Source of the DNA: Micromussa lordhowensis
Lineage: Eukaryota > Cnidaria > Anthozoa > Scleractinia > Lobophylliidae
Assembly: GCA_964020085.1 (NCBI GenBank)
Contig: OZ026601.1
Coordinates: forward strand, 14,008,118-14,072,117
Direction of reading: 5' to 3'
Length of the DNA: 64,000 bases
Made by a program: the position numbers and the translations under genes. This document shows, in pieces, positions 11,182-21,248 of this stretch. The stretch's first letter is position 1, and each line of letters begins with the position of its first letter. The notes beneath the pieces were generated by a model. That model ran no database searches. It worked only from the letters and a program-made list of their open reading frames with translations, and was not told the DNA's origin.

Positions 11182-11304
11182 TGGTGGTTGCCACTCACAG
11201 GGTTGTCATGGATACCCTTCGCGTTCGGCTAGGAGTGGGTCGTGGCCCCACCTTCCTGTTTTCAGGCACCATTCCCCAAAGCTTATCTATTGTGATGAGT
11301 TTAA
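11182..11304 (+). repeat. Split direct repeat B2 (right terminus)
   Basis: Second copy of B1 forming the right end; ends GATGAGTTTAA before the satellite resumes with TTGGTGAAA. The ~80-bp A2-B2 spacer contains a small dyad (CACTGTTCTAACAGTG). Confidence 0.9.
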
Positions 11305-11722
11305 TTGGTGAAACGCATATCATTATGGGGACTTAGAATATTTTCTTCGGCTTTAGGCTGTGAGGGGGTGCATTCTACTTGTCCATTGGTACGGTATTCC
11401 ATTGGTGAAATGCATATCATTACTGGGACTTGGAATATTTTCTTCGGCTTCAGGCTGCGAGGGGGTGCATTGTACTTGTCCATTGGTACGATTGGTACCA
11501 ATGGAATATCATTCATTCCAATGGTATTCCATTGGTGAAATCCATATCATTACTGGGACTTTGAATATTTTCTTCGGCTTTAGGCTGTGAGGGGTTGCAT
11601 TCTACTTGTCCATTGGTACGATTGGTACCAATGGAATGTCATTCATTCCAATGGTATTCCATTGGTGAAATGCATATCATTACTGGGACTTTGAATATTT
11701 TCCTCTGCTTTAGGCTGTGAGG
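11305..11722. repeat. ~130-bp satellite array, right part
   Basis: Continuation of the 5.1-6.2 kb array, with monomer cores at about 11521 and 11651 (period 130) and a partial monomer joined to the Ngaro end. One copy at 11390-11410 has lost the palindromic GGTACCAATGG part. It ends where the exonuclease-like sequence begins. Confidence 0.88.
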
Positions 11723-11723
11723 A

Positions 11724-12420
11724 ATGAATAAAAATTCCACAGTACAAAGTGTCAGCACAGATGATGCTCTTCATAACATTCTAACCTTCCTAAAACAAGT
11801 GAAAAATCCTCAAGATAACAATTATGTACCGATTATGATTCGCCATAATTCTGCAACCTTTGATGTCCCTATTCTCTTGCGAAACAGTGACATCTTTAAG
11901 CTTTAAAGATAACCTTATTGAAATGAACGTTCACTTTGGGGACAGTCTACATCTAATGAAAGATCTTATTAAAGACAAGCATAAAGCACTTGAACTCGAG
12001 AAAGGTGGCTTCTGTAAACCGAACCAGGGAAGTCTGTACACCCACCTTTTCAACAAACAGTTCGATGCCCATGATGCACTGGAGGATGTAAGAGCACTGA
12101 GACGATTCATCTTTGACTCATCACTGAACTTGAGTGGAAAAACTCCATTGTCACTGCCGTTTCACAAGCAGTTGAAAACATGCTCTACCTTGATCGACGC
12201 CATGAACTTCTCCAAACATTCAGGAACAAACTGTTTAATGAAAGCAATCCAATTACTAAATCCGTGGCTCAGAACATCACTTGAAGTGGTCTCCTACAAT
12301 GACCTTCGTAAACTTTACGCAACCTTCAGGGAAAGGGGGATAGTTGCCATTCTGTCTAATCCACCTTCCACTTCATCATCGAAGACACCACGAGTTTCCG
12401 TAATAGACCTCCAACCATAA
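11724..12420 (+). pseudogene. DEDDh-type 3'-5' exonuclease fragment, frameshifted
   Basis: Two overlapping frames join into one exonuclease-like sequence. The first (11724-11906) carries IMIRHNSATFDVP, resembling the Exo II motif with its conserved Asp; the second (from about 11905 to 12420) carries HFGDSLHLMKDL and then DAHDALEDVRAL, which fits the Exo III H-x4-D motif of DEDDh exonucleases. The first frame ends at TAA 11904-11906, so a one-base-type shift separates the motifs. The Exo I motif with its metal-binding Asp-Glu pair is absent, since the sequence starts right at the satellite edge. Such intronless exonuclease-domain genes are multi-copy in cnidarians, so a retrocopy or element-linked copy is possible. 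Cellular substrate unknown. Confidence 0.6.
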
Positions 12421-13482
12421 TTATGTAAGTTTGCAATTTCATCCTTGTTTCTACAGGGTCTGTGTGATGCCCGATTCAAGCTGACACGTGCTGTACAAGA
12501 ATGTAGTCAATTTCAGTGTTTTCGTTTGAGAGCTTCGGTTTGTTGACAAAACATGGCCACTCAGATGATTTACGTTGTGAGGAAATCCTTAAAAGTGAGA
12601 CCAACGGGACAATTGCTAACTAATCGACGACAGTGTCTGTGAAGTCAAGACTCTCGAAGCACTTGTTTCAAAGGAGAAAACAAACCGATGTTAAGTTCGC
12701 ATGGAGTTGCGCCCGTACTTAGGCACATAGGTCAACAGTAGTCAAATGGGAGCATGCTTAAATGTCAATCACATAAAATCAAGATTTTGAAGGATGCCGT
12801 GATGTGCGTGGAATTTGTTGAACTCGCAAAGGCTTTCATAAGAGAACAAGCCCGGTGACCCTATATTTTTATTGTTCGGATGTTTTCCCCTCATTGAAAG
12901 TAGACACCAGGTGAAATTTTAAAAACTTCTACAAAAGGAATTTTTCATTACTAATAAATTGCTGTTTTTAACGTGTATAGAAAATCCGCTTCAAAGAATT
13001 TGTTTAAAAATAATCATACGGTTTCATTTTTAAATGACAAAGAAACCAACGTGAAAAAATTTTGGGGTCACCAGGTTGGTTTTCAAGTTATAAGTGTCAG
13101 AAGCTCAAAAGTAGGTCTGAACAATCATCAGGTATTGTTGCCATGGTAACAATTGATGACAAAAATGTTTCTGGTCAAGAACAAAAATTTGCTATCGAAT
13201 CATACACAAATTTTGTTATGATTTGTTCTTTTCTTTTAAAGTTTACATAGCCAAAAAGCCTGGAAACTGGTACCATCCACCTTAATGTTACCTGTAAATA
13301 TTGACTGCTTTCATTTTAGATCTATTAACATCTTTGCTTTGCTATTCAATCATAATGATTATTTATCACTTACATGTAATTACAGGTCACACATATGAAA
13401 CCAGTTTTGTTTCCCTCAGGAAATCCCAGTCATCATCAGATGCCAAATAATTAATTGAAAAATTCTCTAGGAGCAAGTTTTT
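12421..13482. other. No supported gene
   Basis: AT-rich, short frames only. The 62-codon frame at 13062-13250 shows no domain. Confidence 0.5.
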
Positions 13483-13552
13483 TATGTATGTACATGTATG
13501 TATGTATGTGTGTATGTATGCGAGTGTATGCGTGTATGTATGTATGTATGCA
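13483..13552. repeat. (TGTA)n microsatellite
   Basis: Imperfect TGTA/TATG tetranucleotide run with interspersed GTGT and GCGA variants. Confidence 0.9.
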
Positions 13553-13618
13553 ATGGTAACCGTGGGATGTTATGCATTGCAGATTGACTAACTAACAATG
13601 TAATTGCATTTTATACAG

Positions 13619-13650
13619 GTGATGAAGAAAGTGAAGAGACTCCCAAAACA
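13619..13650 (+). CDS. Possible 32-bp internal exon of an unknown gene
   Basis: A pyrimidine-containing acceptor (TTTTATACAG) preceded by a branch-site-like TGACTAAC, and a good donor (ACA|GTAAGA), bracket 32 bp whose frame reads acidic residues DEESEETPKT in one phase. No neighbouring exon could be linked, so this is only a splice-signal candidate and may be a chance pairing. Confidence 0.25.
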
Positions 13651-13652
13651 GT

Positions 13653-14287
13653 AAGATGAGGAGTTGTGTTTTATTTCATTTACCAGTGCTTTGTCTCCAC
13701 ATATTATATAGCATGCAAAGTAAGCTCTTGACAATGGGATAAAAGAAGTTTAAATGTAAAGATGTACATAGATTATGTATGATGTTTTTGTCGCTTCCAG
13801 TTTCCCAGGCTTTATTGTATACCCACCAAATTATCTTGTTTCTGATTGGCCATTGATGAATGCATGAATAGGCTGTCGAGTGCTAAAGAGATTATAGACT
13901 GCAATACAGAAGTTGCTAATAGGAATGTGAACAGCCCTTTTAACTTTGCCATAATAACAATGAAAACCCTAAAACAAATTCCTGGTACACGAAATAGCAG
14001 CTTGGTGTAAACAGAACGACAATGTGATGAATAAAGTTATTTAGAGTTTGAACAATTGAAAAACTGAAAATTTAGCTTTTGAGATATTTTCTGAGTTCTT
14101 TCAAAGATCTTCAAACACTTCACACTTGATTTGCCTGTTACAACATTATTTTTCTGATTGGTTCAAATTAACATGTGGGCATTTTTGAGACCATTGAAGT
14201 GTTTTATGTAGACACAGTACCGCTCAGATATACGTTAACCAAAAAACATACATAATACGCGTATAAATATACATGTATGCATATCTG
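13653..14287. other. No supported gene
   Basis: AT-rich non-coding sequence; nothing recognised. Confidence 0.5.
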
Positions 14288-14389
14288 CATATAAGTATAC
14301 GCGTATGTGCATATAAGTAACCGTTTATGTGCGTATAAGTATACGCATATGTGCGTATAATTATACCCGAATGTGCGTTTTAGAATGCG
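14288..14389. repeat. 22-bp tandem repeat, CATATAAGTATACGCG-type
   Basis: Four to five 22-bp units start at about 14288, 14310, 14332 and 14354, alternating CATATAAG and CGTATAAG openings, with diverged copies upstream from about 14240. Purine-pyrimidine alternation (TATACGCGTATGTGC) suggests non-B DNA potential. It directly abuts the left end of the long-TIR element. Confidence 0.85.
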
Positions 14390-14399
14390 TATATTTAAC

Positions 14400-15811
14400 A
14401 ATTGAAGGGCTTCCTGCAAAAAGGGCGTATATCGCTTTTTAGCGGATTTTTTCACTTTTTTGCAGGATCAAGCTACTTTTTGGCAGACTGACTTGTGTTG
14501 ACATGAAAAACATTGTTCCGTAATTGATTTTGTTGGTTTGCACTTCGTTTTCAAGAAATAACGTATGCAACAAAACTCAGTCTTCTAAGCGCCATCTTTT
14601 GGAGATCTTTTAGCACCTATCTAGCAGACAGACTGTTGAGAATGTGCGAAGTCAAAATCAAATCCCACAGAATCTTAGCTGCACTTTCTTTTGAGTCAAG
14701 GGAAAATAGCACACAAGCGGAAATCTGGGAACGGATTGTTTACATCGGTTATTGTGACGTGAAACACAACACGTGAATTGATCGAGCGTCAAAAGGAAAT
14801 AGTGCATGCTGCCTCAGAGCTCTGTCAACTAATATTTTAAGCTTTGTTTTAAAGTACCTTGCATGCCTGCCTGGTGGTTGAGAGGCATCATAAAGCCTTG
14901 ATAAACCCGTAAGTCACCAGCACGTTTTAAAGAACCAAAATGTGCTCTGATGTTCGAGCGAGGATATACTCCTGTTATCCTTGTTTGAAGTCAGGTCGAT
15001 CCGGGCAGCAAAGTCCAAGAGCAGTTCTTGCCCAAGAAAAAATGCTTCTCGTGAGTTGTGGCTCATTTGCCAAGCGTTGCTGGTGTCGAAGTTTGGAAAG
15101 CAAGAACTGGTTTTAGACTTATAAAATGTCTTGCATCAATGGGAATGTGGTTGTGTACGCACAAGGCGAAAGAAGTCTTCCCAAGCATGCATAGCGATCG
15201 CGCTCAGTGGACGTTTCATTGGTTTGGTGGCCTGGTAAACAGCAACATACCGTAAGAGGAAGTGGATTTTTGGAAGTTATTGACACAGGGATTCACACAG
15301 ATAATGGACAACAAGTAGCAATCGATTATAGCATAAATTTTATTTCAAATCGGCATGATTTGCAGTGTTTCGAACTTCTGGGAGCAGGGGACAGAACCCT
15401 AACCTTGAAGGCTTCACAAAGTCAACATTTTGCTCTGCCGTAAGTCAAAAGAGCATCTCTGCGATCGCTTATTGTCGTAGACTGCGAGCGGTACCTCTTG
15501 CTCGAAAATTCGTAGAGAAAAACGTGCGAGCATGATATGTGAAGCCGCGAGCCGTAAGTAGCGCAGGCGTCGGACACGGCTCGCGGCTTTTATGAAACAA
15601 AAGGTTTCTTTTGTTCTTTTGTTTTTCAAAGACTGAGTTTTTTGCATATGTTATTTCTCAAAAACGAAGTGCAAACCAACAAAATCAATTACGGAACAAT
15701 GTTTTTCATGTCGACACAAGTCAGTCTGCCAAAAATTAGCTTGATGCTGCAGAAAATGAAAAAATCCGCTAAAAAGCGATATACGCCCTTTTTGCAGGAA
15801 GGCCTTCAATT
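14400..15811. mobile_element. 1.4-kb element with ~185-bp terminal inverted repeats
   Basis: 14400-14585 and 15629-15811 are inverted copies of each other, starting AATTGAAGGGCTTCCTGCAA on the left and its near-exact complement on the right. The interior has no recognisable transposase; short frames only. A perfect 13-bp stem (AAGCCGCGAGCCG and its complement) lies at 15542-15589. No clear target duplication was found, partly because both flanks are themselves repetitive (22-bp array left, palindrome right). Superfamily unassigned. Confidence 0.75.
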
Positions 15812-15885
15812 ATCCTTTGAAATCGCGCGGAATATCGTCTGATACTTAATCAGACGATATTCCGCGAAATTGAGCAGGATAATTG
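15807..15885. repeat. 79-bp palindrome at the right edge of the long-TIR element
   Basis: Arms open with CAATTATCCT and close with AGGATAATTG; the central GGAATATCGTCTGAT-ACTTA-ATCAGACGATATTCC is a perfect stem. It overlaps the last bases of the TIR, so it may be part of the element end or a preferred insertion site. Confidence 0.85.
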
Positions 15886-16669
15886 TTTGTTATTCAACAA
15901 ATTGATAACAAAACAGCCTAACATTTTTAAATCTCTCTGTCGACATTTTCTCGCTTCACTTTTTCTTCCCACGTACGAGGCTACGTATACCGCCGAATAT
16001 CTGTTACCTACGGATGACAGATATCAAGAGCATCATGACCATATTTGGAAAGTGTTACAATTTGTTGAATAATAAACACACGCACCTGTTCACTTGTATG
16101 TATGAGCTGGCTTATTGTCTTTCTATTGTTAGCGGATTATTGTTCTAAAGAATAGCTTGACAGCACTAAAAAACTACACGACTGCGAACTACATGAAGTC
16201 TTCTCCCGATACGCTACTGCAAGTGTAAACGAGTTAGATAGAAAGCATGTTCTAAATCGATATGAACGGGTTATCCTTTTCGAACGGAACTTTCATGAGC
16301 AGAGGAGATGTTTATCATCACTTAGGAATGTGTTTAAAATAAATTTGCGTCATATTTTAGCTGAATCAACAAAGAAACCTGTTTGTGAACAGCGTACTGA
16401 ATACAAACCCACACATGATGTTTCTTTTATGGCTTACACCATCGATAAACAAGTTTTTCTCAGAAACTTCTCCATTTACTATACATACACGTAAAAAAGT
16501 TCTACCAGGCCATTTTAATTGTGTTGTGTTACCTGTCACGACTACGTGTTGTTCCAACTCGGGTCTGACTCGTATGCCAATTTTGATGAATTTGATTCGC
16601 CTCGCCTCCAGTTCAGTTATTTGTTTTAAAAATCGATGGTTACGGTAACTAAATCTGATCTGACCATTC
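15886..16669. other. No supported gene
   Basis: Opposed open frames near 16366-16686 have no recognisable domain. Confidence 0.45.
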
Positions 16670-17000
16670 AACAAACTTGGGAACATGCAAAACCATGCTT
16701 AGTGATCAGTCGAATAACTTTAAATTCATTTCCGACTTGTGAATACACGTTTTACACATGAAGCCTTGACTTTTTTCTTCAAAGGTTGTGAACACACGAA
16801 ACTGCGCTTTGATCATTCACTTCACTTTTGAATAACTTTTGTATTCAAACTTGTGAACACTCGCTCGCTATGCACATGAAACTTTGACTAACTTTTTATT
16901 CATACATGTACTTGTAAACATGCAAAACCACGATTTGATCATGAAACCTTGACTAACATTTTCCATTGCGAAAACACTTGAAAACATTGCGGACTTAATG
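16670..17000. repeat. Degenerate tandem repeat, TTGTGAACAC / ACATGAAACCTTGACT words
   Basis: The words CTTGTGAA-AC, CATGAAACCTTGACTAAC and GCAAAACCA recur several times at irregular spacing of roughly 60-90 bp, suggesting an old decayed tandem array. Confidence 0.5.
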
Positions 17001-17443
17001 TAAACGACGCATCACAGAAACCTTGATGAAAACCGGTGTCTGACATTTTGCAGACTGCAGACTTCAGACCACAGACTGTAGACTTTTTAACTAAATATTA
17101 CAAAGACTCTGTTCATGGCATTCTGAATAACAAGGTCTAAGGCTTGCTAAGAGACTGATAGCAGTAGCCAATTACTATTAGTGGTATAATTTTTAAAAAC
17201 AAAAGATATCTACTGTATAAGTAAATATGGCTATATGATTTTATAAAAGTCACAGAAGTACTTTTAGTGTTCAGTAGCTGTCCACAATGTTCTGAATAGC
17301 AGTGTCAGAGCTCGCCTGTTTTTTTTTTGGGGGGGGGGGAGGGGACAGATAAAGTGTTAGCCTTATTCATGGCATACTTTTCCATATATCAAAATGATTT
17401 AGTTTTTTTGCGTAAAGATAGTCCTAAAGCATAGTATCAGGGG
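17001..17443. other. No gene; homopolymer tracts
   Basis: Contains CAGACTGCAGACTTCAGACC-type heptamers near 17050 and a T8-G10 tract near 17322. Nothing coding. Confidence 0.5.
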
Positions 17444-17980
17444 TTAAAAGTGTTGAGCAAGGGTTCCAATTAATGGGTGGGTTGGGGGGGGGGGGATAAA
17501 GAAAATCAGTGGCGAAGGATCGACACAAATAGAAGACTGAATACAATGAGGAGCATGTGCTTGACTAGAGGTCAGGGCACAAGGTGGACATATGAGAGAA
17601 ATGAACATATGGTTTAACATTGTCTTCAGTAGAGAATGTTTATACTTTACATCAACATGGCTTTGGTAAAGCAGTAAAAGCCCAGTATCAGTTGGTTTCA
17701 CATAGACCTTTGTATCTAGTTGGAGACCATTTCTGATGATCACCATACCAAGAAAGGGAAGCTTGCCACTGTCTTTGAGTTCCATTGTGAAACTGAGTGA
17801 GGGGTGTATTTCATTCATAGTTAAGAGGAATTCTGAGGCAGATGAAACATCGCACCTTTTACTGAGGGTGTCATCGACATGGCGCTTGTAGAAAGCAGGC
17901 ATCTTGTTTTGGTTTTCCAATTTTTCTTCTATATTGCACATCAACTCATTTGTCATTAGTGGCCCAAGGGGAGAGCCCAT
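17444..17980 (-). pseudogene. Penelope-like reverse transcriptase fragment
   Basis: The minus-strand frame opens with MGSPLGPLMTNELMCN, matching the conserved GSPLGP block of Penelope-like RTs, and continues through AFYKRHVDDTLS, SLSFTMELK, KLPFLGMVII and DTKVYVKPTDTGL to YKHSLLKTML, in family order. The catalytic block reads HVDD where family members normally have YVDD, so the aromatic residue is substituted. After about residue 135 the frame drifts off the family pattern (probable indel), and everything upstream of GSPLGP is absent. The GIY-YIG part of the same element follows at 17986 on the opposite strand, giving a head-to-head inverted structure. Confidence 0.82.
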
Positions 17981-17985
17981 GGCAA

Positions 17986-18315
17986 CCTGTGCACTTGCTC
18001 AAACAAATTTCCTTCAAATTGAAAAACCTGGAACGTAAACCTCCAATTGTGAATCAACAAGACATTGTTTATTATTACAAGTGCGGTCTGTGTGATACAG
18101 ACTATGTTGGCTTCACGAGTCAACACTTACATCAACGTGTGGAGGAACACAAGCGGTCAACAATGGGCGAGCTCGTAAAGGATGAGCACGGAAAGGACCC
18201 GGAGACCATCTGAAGCGATTTCGGGATTTTGAAAAAATGTCAGAGTAAACTCGACTGCTTGATTTTTGAAATGTTTTTTATCCGTAAACTTAAACTAAAA
18301 ACTGAACAAATAGAG
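17986..18315 (+). pseudogene. Penelope-like GIY-YIG endonuclease fragment
   Basis: Plus-strand frame with KPPIVNQQDIVYYYKCGLC, then DTDYVGFTSQHLHQRVEEHK, the Penelope-type GIY-YIG core with its catalytic Arg in HQRVEEH. A stop after KDPETI (near 18211) interrupts it, but the same frame continues with GILKKCQSKLDCLIFEMFFI and KLKLKTEQ, the usual C-terminal block. It starts 6 bp from the RT fragment on the other strand. Downstream about 130 bp may be the element's 3' region. Confidence 0.82.
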
Positions 18316-18601
18316 TGACTTGATCCGTGTGAATTTATGTGTTGATTGTCTCATAACAGGTGGGGAATTAAGAGGTGAGGAGTGAAACATATAAAGGTTT
18401 AATAAACAACAGTCGCCATCATACATTGAGCACATGGTCGAACTACGATCGCAAAGAGTCATTGCTGATTACATAAATGTAGGCATGCAATGCGGGTGTA
18501 GTCGTAGTACCTTATTGGTACTTAATTTCGCGGGTACTTAATTTCGCGATTTTGGCGAGGCAATATTTCGCGAGGGTTTTATTTTCGCGATTTCAATAGG
18601 C

Positions 18602-19137
18602 AAATATGAAAAAAGGACATTAAATTTTGCAATTGAAGTGTTCTCAACTTCATTTTATTTTTCCAAAGGTCTGAACTGTTTAAAGTTTCTAGATAACTGG
18701 AACACAACAAAACACATTTTTGAAAATTTATGTTAAAAATAAATGTATTACAACGTGAAAACGCATTGTTTCAGTGGTTCGCAGCAATGTTCATAAGGTG
18801 ACGGAAGTTTTTTGGCCAAAAAAATATTGTGCACTTAAGGCACTAAGCGAAATGCTGTTTGTACTTGAAGAAAAATATATTATTAGAGTTTAATACGGGT
18901 TTAACGATAACAGTGCATGCATTAAATATTATTCGTTACGATGGCTTTTGTTTATATCTAATGCTTTTGGGTATTTTGCCTATGTGATACTAAATAAATG
19001 TTTCATCTGATGGTGTTCATTACAAATCTTCAAAGGGATCTTCCGGTGGAAGTTCCTTCCCATCAATGACTTCACTGATACCCGCCTTCTTCCATCCTTT
19101 GGCAATTGATATCCTGCCTTCAGAGGAAGAGAGATGA
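18602..19137. other. Non-coding left arm of the HIRAN transposon
   Basis: AT-rich, with no gene. Sequence just left of 19138 may include a short C-terminal extension of the transposase in another frame (19020-19130), not resolved. Confidence 0.5.
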
Positions 19138-20537
19138 TTAAACATGCTCACAAGCCATGTTGCGTGAATTGGTTTTTAAAACGGAGAGGCCTATGTCAAC
19201 ATCAACATCAACGAGAGGCACCCCTGAATCCAGTTGAGTGTGAATTTGTGCCGAGTACCAAGCCGTAAATTGGTCTTTCATGAACTTCTTTGCTTCTCTG
19301 TTGACAGTCAAATCAAGGGGTTGGAAGAAATGGGTCATATTTGCTGGCACACTAACCACTTCAATGTTCATTGCTGCCAGTTTAGATAAAACCTTGCCTG
19401 TCTTCTGGCCTTTAAATACGTCCCAAATCAACAATGCCCTCTGTGTGGCTGGCAAATTCAGTTCTTTTCGCTTTAGGACAACGTATGGTTGAATGATGTT
19501 GTTGAGTAGATTGAGAGTTTCCAGTTCGTTCGAGTAGTGTTTGGGATTCTGCATTACTACGAACCCACGTGGAAAGTCAAAGCCTCTCGGTTGACTTGCT
19601 TTGGTCTTCCCTTGATAAATTATTTGCATAGGCAGGAAGTCGACGTTTAAAGAGACAACAAATGTGAGAGTAATGTTTTTTTGTCTGTAAGACCTTTGAT
19701 TGGCACAGAAGAGGAATTGCGGCCTGCCATTGTCGTTTTTCCAACGGAGACATACGATGAAGGTGTCTGATCAGCATTAAGAATAAGCTGCAGAGGAATA
19801 CTGTGCACTGCAATGCAACTCTTGATGTCAGTTAAAAATATTAATTTGCACTCTTCATAGATCCCTAAAGGAACGGGGGGTCTTGTTGTGATTCCAGCTT
19901 GCCTGGAGAAGTTACACCGTCGATATATTGATCTCACCCAGGTCGAGGTTGGCTCAAATCCCCTGAAGTCTTTCGCGGGATTGCTCTTTATTAATGCCAA
20001 GGCTGTGGCTTTGACAACATTGAAATTAACAACACCACCTCTGTTTCGTATGCTCTTCAAAAGTAATATCAGTTTCTGGTCAAGATCAAGAAGGAGCGGC
20101 GGGCGGCCTCGGGTGTCGTGTGGAATAGAAGTCACGCTTTCTTGTATTCCTTGTCTCTTCATTTCCTTCAGTTTCTTCTGATATGCTTGTTTGAAGGTTC
20201 TCACCGTACTCTCTTTAAGGTTTGGTAGCTGTGCTTTAAAGGGATTCAGGGCTCTTAGATTTCCGTTTTCGCTAGCATATTTACCGATTTGTGCACGCAA
20301 TTCGGGAGAGTAATGGTTGTAATTTCCCCGCTTTCTTTTCGATGACAAGTTCTTGTTAGGATCTACAGCGTCTCCCACCGACAATACAACTTCATTGTAT
20401 TCCTCGCTTCCAAGATTAGTAGCCTCCTGCTCCGGTAAAAAGGCACATGCACCAGCATTTGCAGGTTGAGAGTGTGCAGCAGAGTTTTGGGAATTTACTG
20501 TTTCTTTAACAGTAAACCCAAACTGAAATAAAGACAT
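19138..20537 (-). pseudogene. pogo/Tc1-like DDE transposase, single frameshift
   Basis: The N-terminal ~296 residues (20537 to 19647) start MSLFQFG, with a helix-turn-helix-like region around YNHYSPELRAQIGKYASENG and TVRTFKQAYQKKL, and reach the first catalytic Asp in LILNADQTP (Asp256). The second frame (19629 to 19138) carries LLIWDVFKGQ (second Asp, its residue 70) and THFFQPLDLTVN (third Asp, residue 106), exactly 35 residues apart: DD35D. The frames are joined at a seven-A run (minus strand; 19676-19682 here), where one more A would keep the protein open, so a single-base loss or assembly error explains the break. It binds TIRs and cuts and pastes DNA by family function. Fold and family are recognised by motif; the exact clade is inferred. 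Confidence 0.82.
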
Positions 20538-20633
20538 GATAAATACTCAAGCGACTCTCAAGATTAGCGAGGCTACAACAACTGAAGTACAAAGGTCAAT
20601 TACATTTGACAGATTGACAGATTGACAGGTTTG

Positions 20634-21248
20634 ATGCTTGCGTCAGTCAGAACTTCATCTTTGCACATGTTTTCGTCGTTCAGTCAGTGTTGTACGAGGT
20701 ACTTGCCAAAATATTCCAGTATTTTCTACACTGTCAACACAAGCAGGATGAGTGATTCTATAAGAACCTCCTTCCGGTGTGGTTTGCGAGGATTTCACGT
20801 CTACCAAGATATCTGGAAACCAGTAATTGGAGAAACCTTGCATTGCATCCATGAAAGAAACAATATTCATGATCGTTATGCGATAGCAGCAACCAAGCGA
20901 CTTCCAGGACAGTTAGCTGATTCAATTGTGGGTCATTTACCAAGAGAGATTTCGAGATGCACTCGTTTTCTCATTTCACGAGGCGGGAACGTCAAAGTGA
21001 CGGTAATAGATTCCAAGCATCGACGATCACCACTCGTACAGGGTGGTCTTGAAATCCCTGTCACTGTTTGCATCGAACTCAACTCCACCTCCAAAAATAT
21101 GTTAGTGTTGGAACGCTACAAGAAACTTGTGAGTGAGAACTACAAGGAGCCAATTAATGGCAATTTTGACGACTGTACGAAAGACATCCTAAGGGATTTG
21201 TACGAATCTAGCGATGCAGATGAAGATGACACCAGTAGTGTAGATTAA
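20634..21248 (+). CDS. HIRAN-like domain protein carried by transposon
   Basis: An intact frame of about 205 residues (first ATG 20634; a second ATG at 20748 begins MSDSIRTSFRC and may be the true start). From the second Met the domain is compact: GFHVYQDIWKPVIGE, HERNNIHDRYAIA, IVGHLPREISRCTRFLISRGG, and QGGLEIPVTVCI. The pattern N-x-x-D-x-Y-A followed by VGHLP matches the HIRAN family (a DNA-end or ssDNA binding module in HLTF/Rad5-type proteins). The tail is acidic (DADEDDTSSVD). It is transcribed away from the transposase, within the same TIRs. A role in handling transposon ends is inference only. Confidence 0.68.
   Translation: MLASVRTSSLHMFSSFSQCCTRYLPKYSSIFYTVNTSRMSDSIRTSFRCGLRGFHVYQDIWKPVIGETLHCIHERNNIHDRYAIAATKRLPGQLADSIVGHLPREISRCTRFLISRGGNVKVTVIDSKHRRSPLVQGGLEIPVTVCIELNSTSKNMLVLERYKKLVSENYKEPINGNFDDCTKDILRDLYESSDADEDDTSSVD

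Larger units (their letters stand above)
6239..11304 (+). mobile_element. Ngaro/DIRS-type tyrosine-recombinase retrotransposon
   Basis: A 5.07-kb element with the A1 - ORFs - B1 - A2 - B2 split direct repeat layout that defines Ngaro/PAT-like YR retrotransposons. Repeats: A1 6239-6427, B1 10792-10912, A2 10913-11101, B2 11182-11304. Internally it encodes a gag-like protein, a reverse transcriptase-RNase H and a tyrosine recombinase, in that order. It sits inside a satellite monomer: the left flank ends GGTATTC and the right flank resumes ATTGGTGAAA, rebuilding the monomer with no target duplication, as expected for recombinase-mediated integration of a circular intermediate. ORF2 is frameshifted and the recombinase is shortened, so this copy is probably inactive. 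Confidence 0.9.

Noticed and set aside
15542..15589. GC-rich stem followed by T-rich DNA resembling a bacterial terminator
   Set aside because: It lies inside a eukaryotic TIR element with no upstream gene; treated as a structural repeat.
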